Positions 29,069-38,287 of a DNA stretch of 64,000 nt are shown in pieces. Positions within the stretch are counted from its first letter, which is position 1; the number at the start of each line of letters is the position of its first letter. The notes below the pieces were generated by a model, which was not told the origin of the DNA, did no database searches, and saw only the letters and a list, made by a program, of their open reading frames with translations. Origin of the DNA: Ningiella ruwaisensis. Lineage in GTDB: Bacteria > Pseudomonadota > Gammaproteobacteria > Enterobacterales > Alteromonadaceae. The stretch lies in the NCBI RefSeq assembly GCF_004798935.1, contig NZ_RAHT01000005.1, positions 62,001-126,000 of the forward strand, written 5' to 3'. The position numbers were made by a program, and so were the translations under genes.

Positions 29069-29630
29069 AATCCGTTAGAGAATCTGCAATCTTCTCTTTA
29101 GGCGCTTTACCAACTTGTTCTAAAACAACGGCGCATGACTGTACATCAAGTGAAATGATCCAGTCATCTTCATCGGTGAGTGCAAAAAACAGCGTGTCGG
29201 CTTGCTTCAAACGACGCTTCATCAATACGTGAGCAATAAGATTTTTCTGCAGGCGTTCATAATCTGTTTCGCTGTAAGCCTGCAGTAACAGCACCGGCCC
29301 TCTTTCATGCTCTGCATGCAAATCTAAACCAAAGTACTGGCCAAATAAGAGTCCTAATCGAGTATCGATGCTAATTTCAAGCGCACTTTCCAGATTGTGC
29401 AAATCCCCTGGTGGCGTTCGTTTATAAGGTTTCCATGCGATGTTTTCGCCGGCACTAGCACCAGCGCTTAACGACTCGTCAATTTGTAAACAAGGTGAAG
29501 GCCATTCTGGGTCAAATTCAGTGATCAAACCTTTGTTATCTTTATTGGATTGTTCAATATAGCTTTGTACAAACTTTTCAAAGTGATGTTTAAAATCACT
29601 TAATCTATCGCTCTGCTCAATTTGCGTCAT
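29025..29630 (-). CDS. syd: SecY-interacting protein Syd
   Basis: Small peripheral protein that binds the SecY translocon and is thought to monitor it. ATG 29630 gives a 201-residue protein starting MTQIEQSDRL. The frame is open further to 29717, but that would overlap the queF start region. Family segments include EWPSPCLQ, WKPYKR and GLLFGQYFGLDLHAEH. It is divergent from queF, as in E. coli, and its 3' end overlaps the convergent small gene. Syd next to csrB is a conserved neighbourhood and supports the csrB call. Confidence 0.9.
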   Translation of the reverse strand: MTQIEQSDRLSDFKHHFEKFVQSYIEQSNKDNKGLITEFDPEWPSPCLQIDESLSAGASAGENIAWKPYKRTPPGDLHNLESALEISIDTRLGLLFGQYFGLDLHAEHERGPVLLLQAYSETDYERLQKNLIAHVLMKRRLKQADTLFFALTDEDDWIISLDVQSCAVVLEQVGKAPKEKIADSLTDFIAALTPVPQFVSL

Positions 29631-29702
29631 CTCAATTACTACTCTGTCAGTGTTTAAACGAGGCGCTTTTAGTATACTACATAACACTATCACAACAGAA
29701 AG

Positions 29703-30605
29703 ATGCTCAAACCCCAAAAAGAGATGACATTGGATAATTTAGTATTAGGAAAATCGACAACATATTCAGATAAATACGACGCGAGCCTACTGCAAAGCGT
29801 GCCCAGAAGTTTAAGTCGAGATCAGATTGCCCTGCCCAAAGAGCTGCCCTTTCATGGCGTGGATATTTGGAATGGTTACGAAGTGTCGTGGCTTAACAGT
29901 AAAGGGAAACCACTTATTGCGATTTTGCGCTGTAAAGTACCTGTAAGCTCGCCAAACCTGATTGAATCCAAATCATTTAAATTGTATTTAAATAGTTTCA
30001 ATCAAAGTCAGTTTGCCTCCCTGGAACAAGTTCGGCAGATAATGCAAAAAGATTTGTCTGATTGTGCGGGTCAGGCGGTTGAACTTGAACTTCTGGGTTT
30101 TGATTGCTTTGCCCAACTGTCTTTAGGACAATTTGAGTCTGCACAAAGCGAGAGCGCTTCACACACAAATGAGCCTTTTGATTTCGCCCTGTTAGATGAG
30201 CTTGACATTGAAATTGATGATTACCAGATTGACCCGGGGCGGCTAAGCGCTAATGAGTCAAAAACGAATAACTCACAACAAGAAGTCAAAGAGCTTCTGG
30301 TAAGCCACTTATTAAAATCCAACTGCCTGATTACCAATCAACCAGACTGGGGTTCAGTGCTTATAAAATACCAAGGAACAAAAATAGACCACGAAAACTT
30401 GTTGAAGTATTTAATTTCGTTCAGACAGCATAATGAGTTTCATGAACAGTGCGTTGAGCGAATTTTTTACGACATCCTATCGCAGTGCAAACCCAGTAAG
30501 CTTACGGTTTACGCTCGCTATACCCGACGAGGCGGTTTAGATATAAATCCATTTAGATCTAACTTTGAAGCGCCTTATGCCGATGTAAGACTAGCAAGGC
30601 AATAA
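29703..30605 (+). CDS. queF: NADPH-dependent 7-cyano-7-deazaguanine reductase
   Basis: Reduces preQ0 to preQ1 in queuosine synthesis. It is the long, two-domain (bimodular) QueF: LGKSTTYSDKYDASLLQ at the start, the NADPH-binding signature ESKSFKLYLNSFN, the catalytic cysteine in LLKSNCLITNQPDWGS (about residue 208), and the C-terminal YTRRGGLDINPF. The start is ATG 29703; ATG 29724 is an equally plausible alternative, giving MTLDNLVLGK. No preQ1 riboswitch-like structure was noticed upstream. Confidence 0.95.
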   Translation: MLKPQKEMTLDNLVLGKSTTYSDKYDASLLQSVPRSLSRDQIALPKELPFHGVDIWNGYEVSWLNSKGKPLIAILRCKVPVSSPNLIESKSFKLYLNSFNQSQFASLEQVRQIMQKDLSDCAGQAVELELLGFDCFAQLSLGQFESAQSESASHTNEPFDFALLDELDIEIDDYQIDPGRLSANESKTNNSQQEVKELLVSHLLKSNCLITNQPDWGSVLIKYQGTKIDHENLLKYLISFRQHNEFHEQCVERIFYDILSQCKPSKLTVYARYTRRGGLDINPFRSNFEAPYADVRLARQ

Positions 30606-30676
30606 TTTCCTGCTTTTAACTTAATTAAATACATTAGGCATAAACGTTTTATTCATCCAAGGGATCAAAGACAATA

Positions 30677-32218
30677 ATGAGCACGGCTAACCCCAAACAA
30701 CAACTTATGGTTGCTAAACAACAGCTTGATAAGCTATCGCTCTTTATTGTGAATATGGCCGACTTTTTCAAAGGCGCCAATCCTAAAATCGATGACGAGC
30801 TTAAAGCAATCAAAAAGCTCCTGTCTGGCAAGCCAGATTATAGTGGTGCAACCGAACTGTCGGTGGCTTTAAGTGCCAAGCTCAAACAGGAAGGGAAGTA
30901 CATGCAGCAAAAGAATTTCGACACACTGTCGCAAATTCAAAAATCGTTGCGGCATATACATGAACTTGACGTCGTCGATAAAGAGGTCAAGTCGGAAATA
31001 AAGCAATTTATGCAAAGTCTTTCTCCTGAAAAAGACTCGGCAAGTTCTCCTATATCGCAGTTTGAACAGGCCTTGGTACTGTTTAGAAAGGCGCTTTCCA
31101 ATAACGTTGTCATGCAATCTCAGCAAGACGTGAAAGCACAAAAAGCCCTGCATGAGCAGATAACGCAAGAGCTTAAAGAGCTTATTTCCCCTTTTCTGGT
31201 GTCAAAAGAGGCTGCGACTTTAGAAGGCAGGACAATTGAAGAGAAGACTATTCAAGACCTGCGGCAGAGATTGAGCAAAGGCTTGGAGCATAGTGAACTC
31301 CTAGAATGCTGTTTGGTGACCATACGATTTATACTTAAAGATGTGATTAAAGAGTCCAGCACTGCCAATAAGTTAATTCACAACATTCATCAAAGCCTTA
31401 GCAAAATTAATGTGGGCATTAAATCCACGATCCAAACGTCAAAGACACGTATGGAAAAGCGCAGCGCTCAAAACAAAGCAATGGCAAAACAAATTACCGC
31501 CATTGAAACAGCTTTGTCAGACAGCCACAAAATCGAAGACCTTAAACGCGAAGCCACATCTTACTTAAATAAAATGCAGAGTTCGCTTCGTGCATCAGAA
31601 GCAGATGATCGGGCCGAACAAGAGAAAATGATCGCACTCCTGCAAAGCATGCAAAAGCGCTTGACCGAACTTGAGCAAAAAGCGGAAGGCTACAAGCAAA
31701 AGTTACTTGATCAGCGCATTAATGCGATGACCGATACGCTGACAAAACTGCCTAACCGAATGGCTTACGAAGAAAAGGTTGAAAATGCCTTTGCTCTGGC
31801 TGAGCATCAAAAACAAGATATATGCATGGCGATTATTGACATTGACCACTTTAAGTCAATAAACGATAAATATGGCCATTCAGTGGGTGATAAAACTCTT
31901 CAGGTTATCGCAACGCACATAAAGAAAAACTTGTCATCTGGTGATTTTGTTGCCCGCTGGGGTGGCGAAGAATTTATTGCATTGCTGCCAAATAGCAACC
32001 TGAATGAAAGCTTTGAGCGCGTAGAAGTGATGCGCGAAAAAATCAGTAAACTTCCCTTTATGTTTAAAGGTAACCGCGTTAGTGTGACCGTTTCCATCGG
32101 ACTGGCCTCAATTACCGATGTGGGGAATATTCACGACACATTTGAGCAAGCCGATGCCCTGCTTTACCAAGCAAAGCAAGCTGGGCGCAATCAAACAAAA
32201 ATAAAGGATGCTAAATGA
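30677..32218 (+). CDS. Diguanylate cyclase with long coiled-coil N-terminus
   Basis: A 513-residue protein that should make c-di-GMP. The C-terminal GGDEF domain (about 345-510) has an intact active site: IDHFKSINDKYGHSVGD and RWGGEEF (GGEEF at residues 429-433). The allosteric inhibitory I-site (RxxD before the active loop) is not conserved: the Arg position is Ser in SSGDFVARW. The first 330 residues are helical and rich in coiled coil (TRMEKRSAQNKAM, AEQEKMIALLQSMQKRLTEL) without membrane segments, so the sensor is cytoplasmic and unknown. The stop overlaps the ppnN start (ATGA). Confidence 0.9.
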   Translation: MSTANPKQQLMVAKQQLDKLSLFIVNMADFFKGANPKIDDELKAIKKLLSGKPDYSGATELSVALSAKLKQEGKYMQQKNFDTLSQIQKSLRHIHELDVVDKEVKSEIKQFMQSLSPEKDSASSPISQFEQALVLFRKALSNNVVMQSQQDVKAQKALHEQITQELKELISPFLVSKEAATLEGRTIEEKTIQDLRQRLSKGLEHSELLECCLVTIRFILKDVIKESSTANKLIHNIHQSLSKINVGIKSTIQTSKTRMEKRSAQNKAMAKQITAIETALSDSHKIEDLKREATSYLNKMQSSLRASEADDRAEQEKMIALLQSMQKRLTELEQKAEGYKQKLLDQRINAMTDTLTKLPNRMAYEEKVENAFALAEHQKQDICMAIIDIDHFKSINDKYGHSVGDKTLQVIATHIKKNLSSGDFVARWGGEEFIALLPNSNLNESFERVEVMREKISKLPFMFKGNRVSVTVSIGLASITDVGNIHDTFEQADALLYQAKQAGRNQTKIKDAK

Positions 32219-33582
32219 GCAAAACCTATCAGTTAAACCCGGTAGGCTGGATGAGCCAGCTTTCACAACTAGAAGTCAATCAGCTGGGTACAAGCACTTC
32301 AGCTGACCATTACCGCGTGTTTAGAAACTGCTGTTTAGCTGTATTAAACAGTGGTGTCGAACAAGATGATTCAGAAGCCCTCTTTGAAAAATACAAAGAT
32401 TTTGATGTGCGATTAGTACGGCGCGAACGTGGCGTAAAAATGGAGCTTATTAATCCGCCGGAAGTTGCGTTTGTAGACGGTAAACTTATCGCAGGTGTGC
32501 ACGAACACCTCTTTGCTGTACTTCGCGATATGCTTTATATGAGTAGCAAACATCAGCAATATTCAGGGCTTGGTCTTAACGAAACCGACAGCTCCCTGAT
32601 TACCCATATGGTGTTTGATATGATGCGCCACGCAAACGCGCTCTCAAGCTCTGAGCCGGCAAATTTAGTGGTATGCTGGGGTGGCCATTCTATCCGTCAG
32701 GATGAATATAAATATACTAAAGAGGTTGGCTACGAATTAGGTTTGCGTGGTTTTAATATTTGCACAGGCTGTGGACCTGGTGCCATGAAGGGCCCAATGA
32801 AAGGCGCCGCGATTGGCCATGCAAAGCAGCGTAACAAAAATGGGCGCTATGTAGGCATTTCAGAACCCTCCATTATTGCCGCAGAGCCGCCTAACCCGAT
32901 TGTTAATGAGCTCATCATTATGCCTGATATTGAAAAGCGACTAGAGGCGTTTGTTCGCGCGTCGCACGGTATCGTAATATTTCCAGGCGGTGTGGGCACA
33001 GCTGAAGAGCTCTTGTATCTTCTTGGTCTTTTGATGCATGAAGAAAATGCAGATCAGGTTATCCCATTAATTTTAACCGGTCCGGAAAATCGAAAAGCCT
33101 ATTTTGAAGCGATTGATGAATTTGTGGGGGCGACTCTGGGCAAAGAAGCACAGTCAAAATATCAAATTATTGTAGGAGACGCCGCCGCGGTTGCTTACGA
33201 AATGCAGCAGTCAAAAGCTGCTGTCCAGCAGTATCGCAAAGAGCATGGTGATTCCTTTAATTTCAACTGGCGGCTACACATACCCGAAGATTTTCAGCGT
33301 CCATTTGAGCCTACGCATGAAAGCATGGCCAGTTTGAACTTGCACTTAGACCAAGAGCCAGGCTCACTTGCAGCAAACCTACGAAAGTGTTTTTCAGGCA
33401 TAGTTGCCGGAAACGTGAAAGCTGAAGGCGTACGTCAAATTCATAAGCACGGGCCTTTTAAATTGACGGGTGATGTGAATCTTATGAAAAAGATGGATGC
33501 CCTGCTTAATTCGTTTGTGGAACAAGGTCGAATGAAACTGCCAGGCAGTGAATACCACCCTTGCTATCGCGTTCAGGTCTAA
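32215..33582 (+). CDS. ppnN: Nucleotide 5'-monophosphate nucleosidase
   Basis: PpnN (YgdH) splits purine and pyrimidine nucleoside monophosphates into base and ribose 5-phosphate and is regulated by (p)ppGpp in E. coli. The 455-residue protein carries the LOG-type motif PGGVGTAEELLYLLGLL at about residues 258-274, preceded by CTGCGPGAMKGPM. N- and C-terminal regulatory extensions are of normal length. The start ATG overlaps the diguanylate cyclase stop, so the two are translationally coupled. The ppnN-queF-syd neighbourhood matches E. coli. Confidence 0.95.
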   Translation: MSKTYQLNPVGWMSQLSQLEVNQLGTSTSADHYRVFRNCCLAVLNSGVEQDDSEALFEKYKDFDVRLVRRERGVKMELINPPEVAFVDGKLIAGVHEHLFAVLRDMLYMSSKHQQYSGLGLNETDSSLITHMVFDMMRHANALSSSEPANLVVCWGGHSIRQDEYKYTKEVGYELGLRGFNICTGCGPGAMKGPMKGAAIGHAKQRNKNGRYVGISEPSIIAAEPPNPIVNELIIMPDIEKRLEAFVRASHGIVIFPGGVGTAEELLYLLGLLMHEENADQVIPLILTGPENRKAYFEAIDEFVGATLGKEAQSKYQIIVGDAAAVAYEMQQSKAAVQQYRKEHGDSFNFNWRLHIPEDFQRPFEPTHESMASLNLHLDQEPGSLAANLRKCFSGIVAGNVKAEGVRQIHKHGPFKLTGDVNLMKKMDALLNSFVEQGRMKLPGSEYHPCYRVQV

Positions 33583-33762
33583 GCCTATTCAAAGCGGCGT
33601 AAGGCGGCATAGAGAACAATACGAGAACAATTTGTGTAGGTAACTACGCCGCCCTTAAACGTTTAAGTGCACATAAATACAGCGAATACTCATGATTTAG
33701 ACTGTTTAAAACGCCTAAGGTCATGTAAAATGCGCGGCTTAAAAGCATCTTGAGGAAACGAC

Positions 33763-34770
33763 ATGACACAACAACGAATCACCGTTATTCGTGGTGATGG
33801 TATCGGCCCCGATATCATTGATTCAGCCATCCAGATTTTAGACAAAGTAGGTTGCGATTTTGCGTACGACTACGCCGATGCAGGACTTATGGCGCTTGAA
33901 AACCATGGCGAATTGCTCCCAGATGAAACCAAAGATTTGATAGCTAAAAACAAGGTGGCACTTAAAGGCCCTTTAACTACGCCAGTAGGTGAGGGATTTA
34001 CCTCTATTAACGTAAGTTTGCGCAAACAGTTTCAGCTTTATGCAAACGTGCGCCCGGTGCTATCTTTTAAAGGCACAAAAGCGCGCTATGAAGATATTGA
34101 CATTATTACTGTGCGCGAAAACACGCAGGGTATGTATAGTGGTTTAGGCCAAGTGGTATCTGAAGACGGAAACGAAGCAGAAGCCATGAGTAAAATCACA
34201 CGCGAAGGCGCTGAGAAAATCGTTGTTTTCGCTTATGAATTAGCCCGTCGTGAAGGTCGCAAAAAAGTAACGGCTGTGCATAAAGCCAATATTCTTAAAT
34301 CCACTTCCGGTCTGTTTTTAAAAGTTGCCCGTGAAGTAGGTGAGCGTTATCCAGACATCGAATCAACAGAAATGATTGTTGATAATTGCTGTATGCAGCT
34401 TGTTATGAACCCGCATCAGTTTGACGTTATTGTTACCACTAACCTATTTGGCGACATTTTGTCTGACCTATGTGCTGGCCTGGTTGGCGGTTTAGGTATG
34501 GCACCAGGTGCCAATATCGGTAAAGACTGCGCCATTTTTGAAGCCGTTCACGGCTCTGCACCGGATATAGCCGGTAAGAATTTGGCAAACCCAACATCGG
34601 TTATTCTTGCCTCTATTCAAATGCTTGAGTATTTAAACAGGGGCGATAAAGCAGAGAAAATCCGCTCTGCATTGAAAGATGTAATCGAGTCTGGCGATAG
34701 AACAACTCGCGATTTAGGTGGCGAACACGGTACGACAGACTTTACCCAAGCGGTACTTGAGCGTTTGTAG
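33763..34770 (+). CDS. NAD-type isocitrate dehydrogenase
   Basis: Beta-decarboxylating dehydrogenase of 335 residues. The substrate segment ([18 protein letters not shown], with Ser and the two Arg, then NVRP) marks isocitrate rather than isopropylmalate. [15 protein letters not shown] places an Asp where NAD-specific members have it. The short length fits the NAD-dependent class, not the 416-residue NADP Icd of E. coli. It starts with ATG 33763. Stem-loop element E4 begins 18 bases after its stop. Confidence 0.9.
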   Translation: MTQQRITVIRGDGIGPDIIDSAIQILDKVGCDFAYDYADAGLMALENHGELLPDETKDLIAKNKVALKGPLTTPVGEGFTSINVSLRKQFQLYANVRPVLSFKGTKARYEDIDIITVRENTQGMYSGLGQVVSEDGNEAEAMSKITREGAEKIVVFAYELARREGRKKVTAVHKANILKSTSGLFLKVAREVGERYPDIESTEMIVDNCCMQLVMNPHQFDVIVTTNLFGDILSDLCAGLVGGLGMAPGANIGKDCAIFEAVHGSAPDIAGKNLANPTSVILASIQMLEYLNRGDKAEKIRSALKDVIESGDRTTRDLGGEHGTTDFTQAVLERL

Positions 34771-34787
34771 GTTTAATTGATTGTTTA

Positions 34788-34894
34788 GAAATGGTGGCAT
34801 GGATTATTTAAAGGTCGCTTTTCGCCATCCATGGCCGCTCGACTACCGCCATCCGTGGCGGTAGACGCCTTTAAATAATCCATGCCACCATTTC
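34788..34894. repeat. Stem-loop element E4: perfect 27-bp inverted repeat
   Basis: Arms 34788-34814 and 34868-34894 are exact reverse complements and enclose 53 bases. The interior begins with TCGCTTTTCGCCATCCATGG, nearly identical to the E1 core, and continues with a hairpin CTACCGCC/GGCGGTAG. The outer stem is unrelated to those of E1-E3. It lies directly after the isocitrate dehydrogenase gene in a 360-bp gap. Confidence 0.9.
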
Positions 34895-35133
34895 ACAGTA
34901 CCAATCACTTTCAAACGGGGAAACTTACTTTTTTGGATGCTTTCTATAATGCGAAGCGGCCTTTCTTCTTCATATAATATATCTTCGTTAGCTTGAGTAC
35001 GTCTTTTAAATCTTTCGTTGCTTTTTGATAAGCAAATCCATAAAAACCAACTAAGGTACAAGTTTCTAAAGTTTGAGGAACGATCTATTCTTTTTTGCGT
35101 GCACAGGAGCACAAGGATTCAAAGGAGAATATG

Positions 35134-35457
35134 ATGAAAAAACTAACTAAACTAATAAGTGTAGCGGCGCTGACTTCAGCAATGCTGCTTTCTTTTAACT
35201 CAAATGTTGTTGCTCAAAGCAATGGTCAGGAAAGCGTTAAAGCACAGAGCGTTGCCGCCATTCAGGCGATTGTAAATATCAATGAAGCAGACGCTGAAAC
35301 TTTATCAAGCTTGCCGGGTGTCGGCCCTAAAAAGGCTGAGGCGATTATTAGCTACCGCGAACTTAACGGTAATTTTCAAACGGTTGAAGAGCTGCAAAAT
35401 GTCAAAGGCATTGGTAAGCGAATGGTTGAGAAGTTGATTGATAAAGTATCTGTATAG
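35134..35457 (+). CDS. ComEA-like helix-hairpin-helix protein
   Basis: A 107-residue secreted protein: an N-terminal signal peptide (KKLTKLISVAALTSAMLLSF, then NVVAQS) and one helix-hairpin-helix DNA-binding domain (ININEADAETLSSLPGVGPK and VKGIGKRMVEKLI). ComEA-type periplasmic proteins bind incoming DNA during natural transformation; the E. coli relative is YbaV. AAAGGAG at 35121-35127 gives a six-base spacing to ATG 35134; ATG 35131 is possible but too close. It is convergent with the rml operon. Confidence 0.9.
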   Translation: MKKLTKLISVAALTSAMLLSFNSNVVAQSNGQESVKAQSVAAIQAIVNINEADAETLSSLPGVGPKKAEAIISYRELNGNFQTVEELQNVKGIGKRMVEKLIDKVSV

Positions 35458-35581
35458 ATGCTAGCAACACCTTCTTAAAATCGATGCTCGGTATAGGTTT
35501 ATTCAATTAAACCACTTCAGCTTGCTTGGATTTGCATCTGTTTAAATCGAAGCAAGCTTGCTTATCCCGAGTAGAGGTTAA

Positions 35582-36670
35582 TTACTTACTCCCCAAACCA
35601 AGACGCTCCCCCTGATACGAACCATCCTGTATGGCTTTCCACCAGGCTTCATTTTCCAAATACCATATTATTGTTTTTCTGATACCGCTCTCGAAGGTCT
35701 CTTGAGGCTTCCATCCGAGCTCATTGGCTATCTTGCTGGCATCAATCGCATAACGCATATCATGCCCAGGCCGGTCGGCAACGTGAGTTATTTGCTCAGA
35801 ATACGCACTTTTTTTAGGTCTGATTTCATCCAGAATATCGCAAATGGTTTTAACCACTTCGATATTTTGCTTTTCGTTATGCCCGCCAATATTGTACGTT
35901 TCTCCCACTTTACCGTTAAGCGCAACAATTAAAAGCGCCCTGGCGTGATCTTCTACAAATAGCCAGTCACGAATCTGATCGCCCTTACCATATACTGGTA
36001 AGGGTTTATCGGCCAAAGCGTTTAAGATGACTAGCGGAATTAATTTTTCTGGAAAGTGAAATGGACCGTAATTATTAGAGCAATTTGTGACAAGCGCTGG
36101 GAAGTTGTATGTGCGCTGCCAGGCTCTTACCAACATATCGGACGACGCTTTTGAAGCTGAGTAAGGTGAACTAGGTGCATAAGCTGTTTCTTCCGTGAAC
36201 ATTGGAAGCTCGGCTGGTCGATTTGCGTCATTGGGATGAGGGAGATCGCCATACACTTCGTCTGTGGAAATATGATGAAACAGAAAATCGCGCTTTTTAT
36301 CTAATGAAAGTGATTCAAAGTAAGTTCTAGCCTGTTCAAGTAAAACATAAGTTCCAACGATATTTGTTTGAATAAACTCGCCGGGGCCGTCGATTGAGCG
36401 GTCTACGTGCGATTCTGCCGCTAGATGCATAATGATATCGGGTTGATACTTAGTCAGAATGTGTGCTATTGCGTTGGCATCGCAAATATCCACCTGCTCA
36501 AAACAATATCGAGCATCGTCACTTACCGTCTCCAGAGAAGATAAATTGCCTGCGTAGGTCAGTTTATCAACATTTACCACCGAGTGTTCAGTGTCATTTA
36601 TAATGTGTCTGACGACAGCAGAGCCAATAAAGCCAGCACCACCGGTTACCAAAATCACTTTTTTACTCAT
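35582..36670 (-). CDS. rmlB: dTDP-glucose 4,6-dehydratase
   Basis: Second step of dTDP-L-rhamnose synthesis (RfbB). The 362-residue extended SDR protein has [14 protein letters not shown] at the N-terminus, the catalytic TDEVYGDL and the YSASKASSD (YxxxK) motif. It is the last gene of rmlA-C-D-B; its ATG overlaps the rmlD stop by one base (TAATG). It lies at the downstream end of the whole minus-strand polysaccharide locus. Confidence 0.97.
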   Translation of the reverse strand: MSKKVILVTGGAGFIGSAVVRHIINDTEHSVVNVDKLTYAGNLSSLETVSDDARYCFEQVDICDANAIAHILTKYQPDIIMHLAAESHVDRSIDGPGEFIQTNIVGTYVLLEQARTYFESLSLDKKRDFLFHHISTDEVYGDLPHPNDANRPAELPMFTEETAYAPSSPYSASKASSDMLVRAWQRTYNFPALVTNCSNNYGPFHFPEKLIPLVILNALADKPLPVYGKGDQIRDWLFVEDHARALLIVALNGKVGETYNIGGHNEKQNIEVVKTICDILDEIRPKKSAYSEQITHVADRPGHDMRYAIDASKIANELGWKPQETFESGIRKTIIWYLENEAWWKAIQDGSYQGERLGLGSK

Positions 36671-37554
36671 TATGACTGCTCTTTTTTCTGTACTTGCTGG
36701 TGTAACTCATCCAGCATTTTATTTAATTGAGATTCCCAGTGCTTAAGTCCAACTTCTTTAAAGTTGAGTCGTGTCAGGCTTTTATCCAAAACGCTATAGT
36801 GAGGACGCTTTGCGGGAGTTGGAAATTCACTGCTAGGAATAGGTTTAATTGGGATCGCATACTTCAGCATGCCTTTTTCAATGGCTAGGCGCTGTATGGC
36901 AGTTGCAAAGTCAAACCAACTTGCAACACCTTCGTCAGTCCAATGATATACACCGTCTAATCTAGTATTTGCCGCATACAAACAAGCTTTTGCCAAGCCG
37001 TGCGCCCAAGTAGGGCTTCCTATTTGGTCATCAATGACGCTCAACTCAGGTTTTTCACGCATTAGCCTCAGCATCGTTTTTACGAAATTATTGCCTCTGG
37101 CAGAATAAACCCAAGACGTCCTTATAATACAGCTACTTTGTGGCAGCAACTTTAACAAAATGGATTCACCATCTGCCTTGGAAGCACCATAAACTCCTTG
37201 CGGTGCTATGAGGTCATCTACCAAATAAGGCGAGCCTTTGCTCCCTGAAAAAACATAGTCAGTCGATACATGCACCATAAATAGATTTCTTGATTTACAG
37301 TACTCGGCCAAATTCCTGACAGCTAGCTCATTAACAGCTCGACACGCTGTTTCATCGCTTTCAGCTTTATCCACTGCGGTGTAGGCAGCGGCATTTATTA
37401 CGTTACTAATATTCAGTGCATCGAGTGTGCTTGATATAGACTCGGCAGCTGTAATATCAATATCGTCCCTGCCTAAAAATAGAGTGTCGCTTCCAGTAAG
37501 GCTTGAAAGTTCAGTGGCCAATTGACCTGACTTTCCTATAACGACTGTGCTCAT
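36670..37554 (-). CDS. rmlD: dTDP-4-dehydrorhamnose reductase
   Basis: Last step of dTDP-L-rhamnose synthesis (RfbD). The 294-residue SDR protein has the N-terminal [12 protein letters not shown] nucleotide loop, [10 protein letters not shown], and the YGASKADGE (YxxxK) catalytic motif. It starts with ATG 37554, directly preceded by a 12-bp tandem repeat array that fills most of the 113-bp gap to rmlC. It overlaps rmlB by one base. Confidence 0.96.
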   Translation of the reverse strand: MSTVVIGKSGQLATELSSLTGSDTLFLGRDDIDITAAESISSTLDALNISNVINAAAYTAVDKAESDETACRAVNELAVRNLAEYCKSRNLFMVHVSTDYVFSGSKGSPYLVDDLIAPQGVYGASKADGESILLKLLPQSSCIIRTSWVYSARGNNFVKTMLRLMREKPELSVIDDQIGSPTWAHGLAKACLYAANTRLDGVYHWTDEGVASWFDFATAIQRLAIEKGMLKYAIPIKPIPSSEFPTPAKRPHYSVLDKSLTRLNFKEVGLKHWESQLNKMLDELHQQVQKKEQS

Positions 37555-37580
37555 CTGTTTTTCCCTTTCTTACTTTTTAG

Positions 37581-37640
37581 CAGTTCTTTTATCAGTTCTT
37601 TTATCAGTTCTTTTATCAGTTCTTTTATCAGTTATTGTAT
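37581..37640. repeat. 12-bp tandem repeats between rmlC and rmlD
   Basis: The unit CAGTTCTTTTAT occurs four times exactly (37581-37628) and a fifth time with two changes (37629-37640). It lies in the rmlC-rmlD gap, and copy-number change by slippage would alter the spacing in front of rmlD. Confidence 0.95.
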
Positions 37641-37667
37641 CGCTTGGCCATTTGAGTCGCCATGTCA

Positions 37668-38213
37668 CTAAAACGTGGGAGCATCCTCAAACGAGAGTCC
37701 GTTTTCATCTTTATCGGACAAGGCCGGCAAATCACCCTTAACTAAAGGCCAGTCGATATTAAGCTTCGGGTCATTGTATTTAAGAGAGACCTCAGATGCC
37801 GGATGATAATAATCGGTGCATTTGTACACAAATTCAGCCGACTCACTCATGACATAAAAACCGTGAGCAAAGCCCTCCGGCACCCACAACTGTCGCTGAT
37901 TTTTTTGTGAAAGAACCACCCCTACCCACTGACCAAAGGTTGCTGAATGCTTGCGCATATCAACCGCAACATCGTATACCTCACCGTAGGGAACACGCAC
38001 CAGCTTTCCTTGTGTCTGCTCAAGTTGATAATGCAGGCCACGCAATATTCCCTGCTTTGACTTAGAGTGATTGTCCTGAACAAATCCAACGTCTTTACAA
38101 TGTTCCCGAAACCAATCATCTCTGAACGTTTCCATAAAAAATCCACGCTGATCGCCGAATATTTTAGGCTCGATAATTTTCACATCAGGAATTTTAGTGT
38201 CTATCAGTTGCAT
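37668..38213 (-). CDS. rmlC: dTDP-4-dehydrorhamnose 3,5-epimerase
   Basis: Double epimerase of the rhamnose pathway (RfbC), a cupin-fold protein of 181 residues, the normal length. Recognisable segments are KIFGDQRGFFMETF, GILRGLHYQ (catalytic His region) and VPEGFAHGFYVMSE. It starts with ATG 38213, 74 bp after rmlA, with an 11-bp hairpin in that gap. The gap to rmlD downstream is filled by tandem repeats. Confidence 0.96.
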   Translation of the reverse strand: MQLIDTKIPDVKIIEPKIFGDQRGFFMETFRDDWFREHCKDVGFVQDNHSKSKQGILRGLHYQLEQTQGKLVRVPYGEVYDVAVDMRKHSATFGQWVGVVLSQKNQRQLWVPEGFAHGFYVMSESAEFVYKCTDYYHPASEVSLKYNDPKLNIDWPLVKGDLPALSDKDENGLSFEDAPTF

Positions 38214-38252
38214 TAAAAACTCTTAAATTAACTTAAAAAGTATAGATTCACA

Positions 38253-38282
38253 CAGCATGCCTTATTGAATGAAGGCATGCTG
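38253..38282. other. 11-bp perfect hairpin between rmlA and rmlC
   Basis: CAGCATGCCTT (38253-38263) pairs with AAGGCATGCTG (38272-38282) around an 8-base loop, five bases after the rmlA stop. No T-run follows directly on either strand, so it is more likely an mRNA-stabilising or processing hairpin than a full terminator. Confidence 0.6.
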
Positions 38283-38287
38283 TAATA

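Noticed and set aside
29631-29702. preQ1 riboswitch before queF
   Set aside because: The short gap shows no preQ1-aptamer-like stem or A-rich tail.
33590-33655. GCGGCGTA/TACGCCGC inverted repeat after ppnN
   Set aside because: Long loop, no T-run and no similarity to the E1-E4 core.
34855-34866. GGCGGTAG resembling an ops/RfaH recruitment site
   Set aside because: It is one arm of the variable inner hairpin of E4, on the opposite strand to the polysaccharide genes and far from their 5' end.
34843-35112. 89-codon ORF on the minus strand
   Set aside because: It starts in element E4, overlaps the comEA ribosome-binding region and has no recognisable domain.
35519-35558. 9-bp inverted repeat (AGCTTGCTT/AAGCAAGCT) between comEA and rmlB
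   Set aside because: Possible terminator between convergent genes, but the loop is 22 bases and no T-run follows on either strand.
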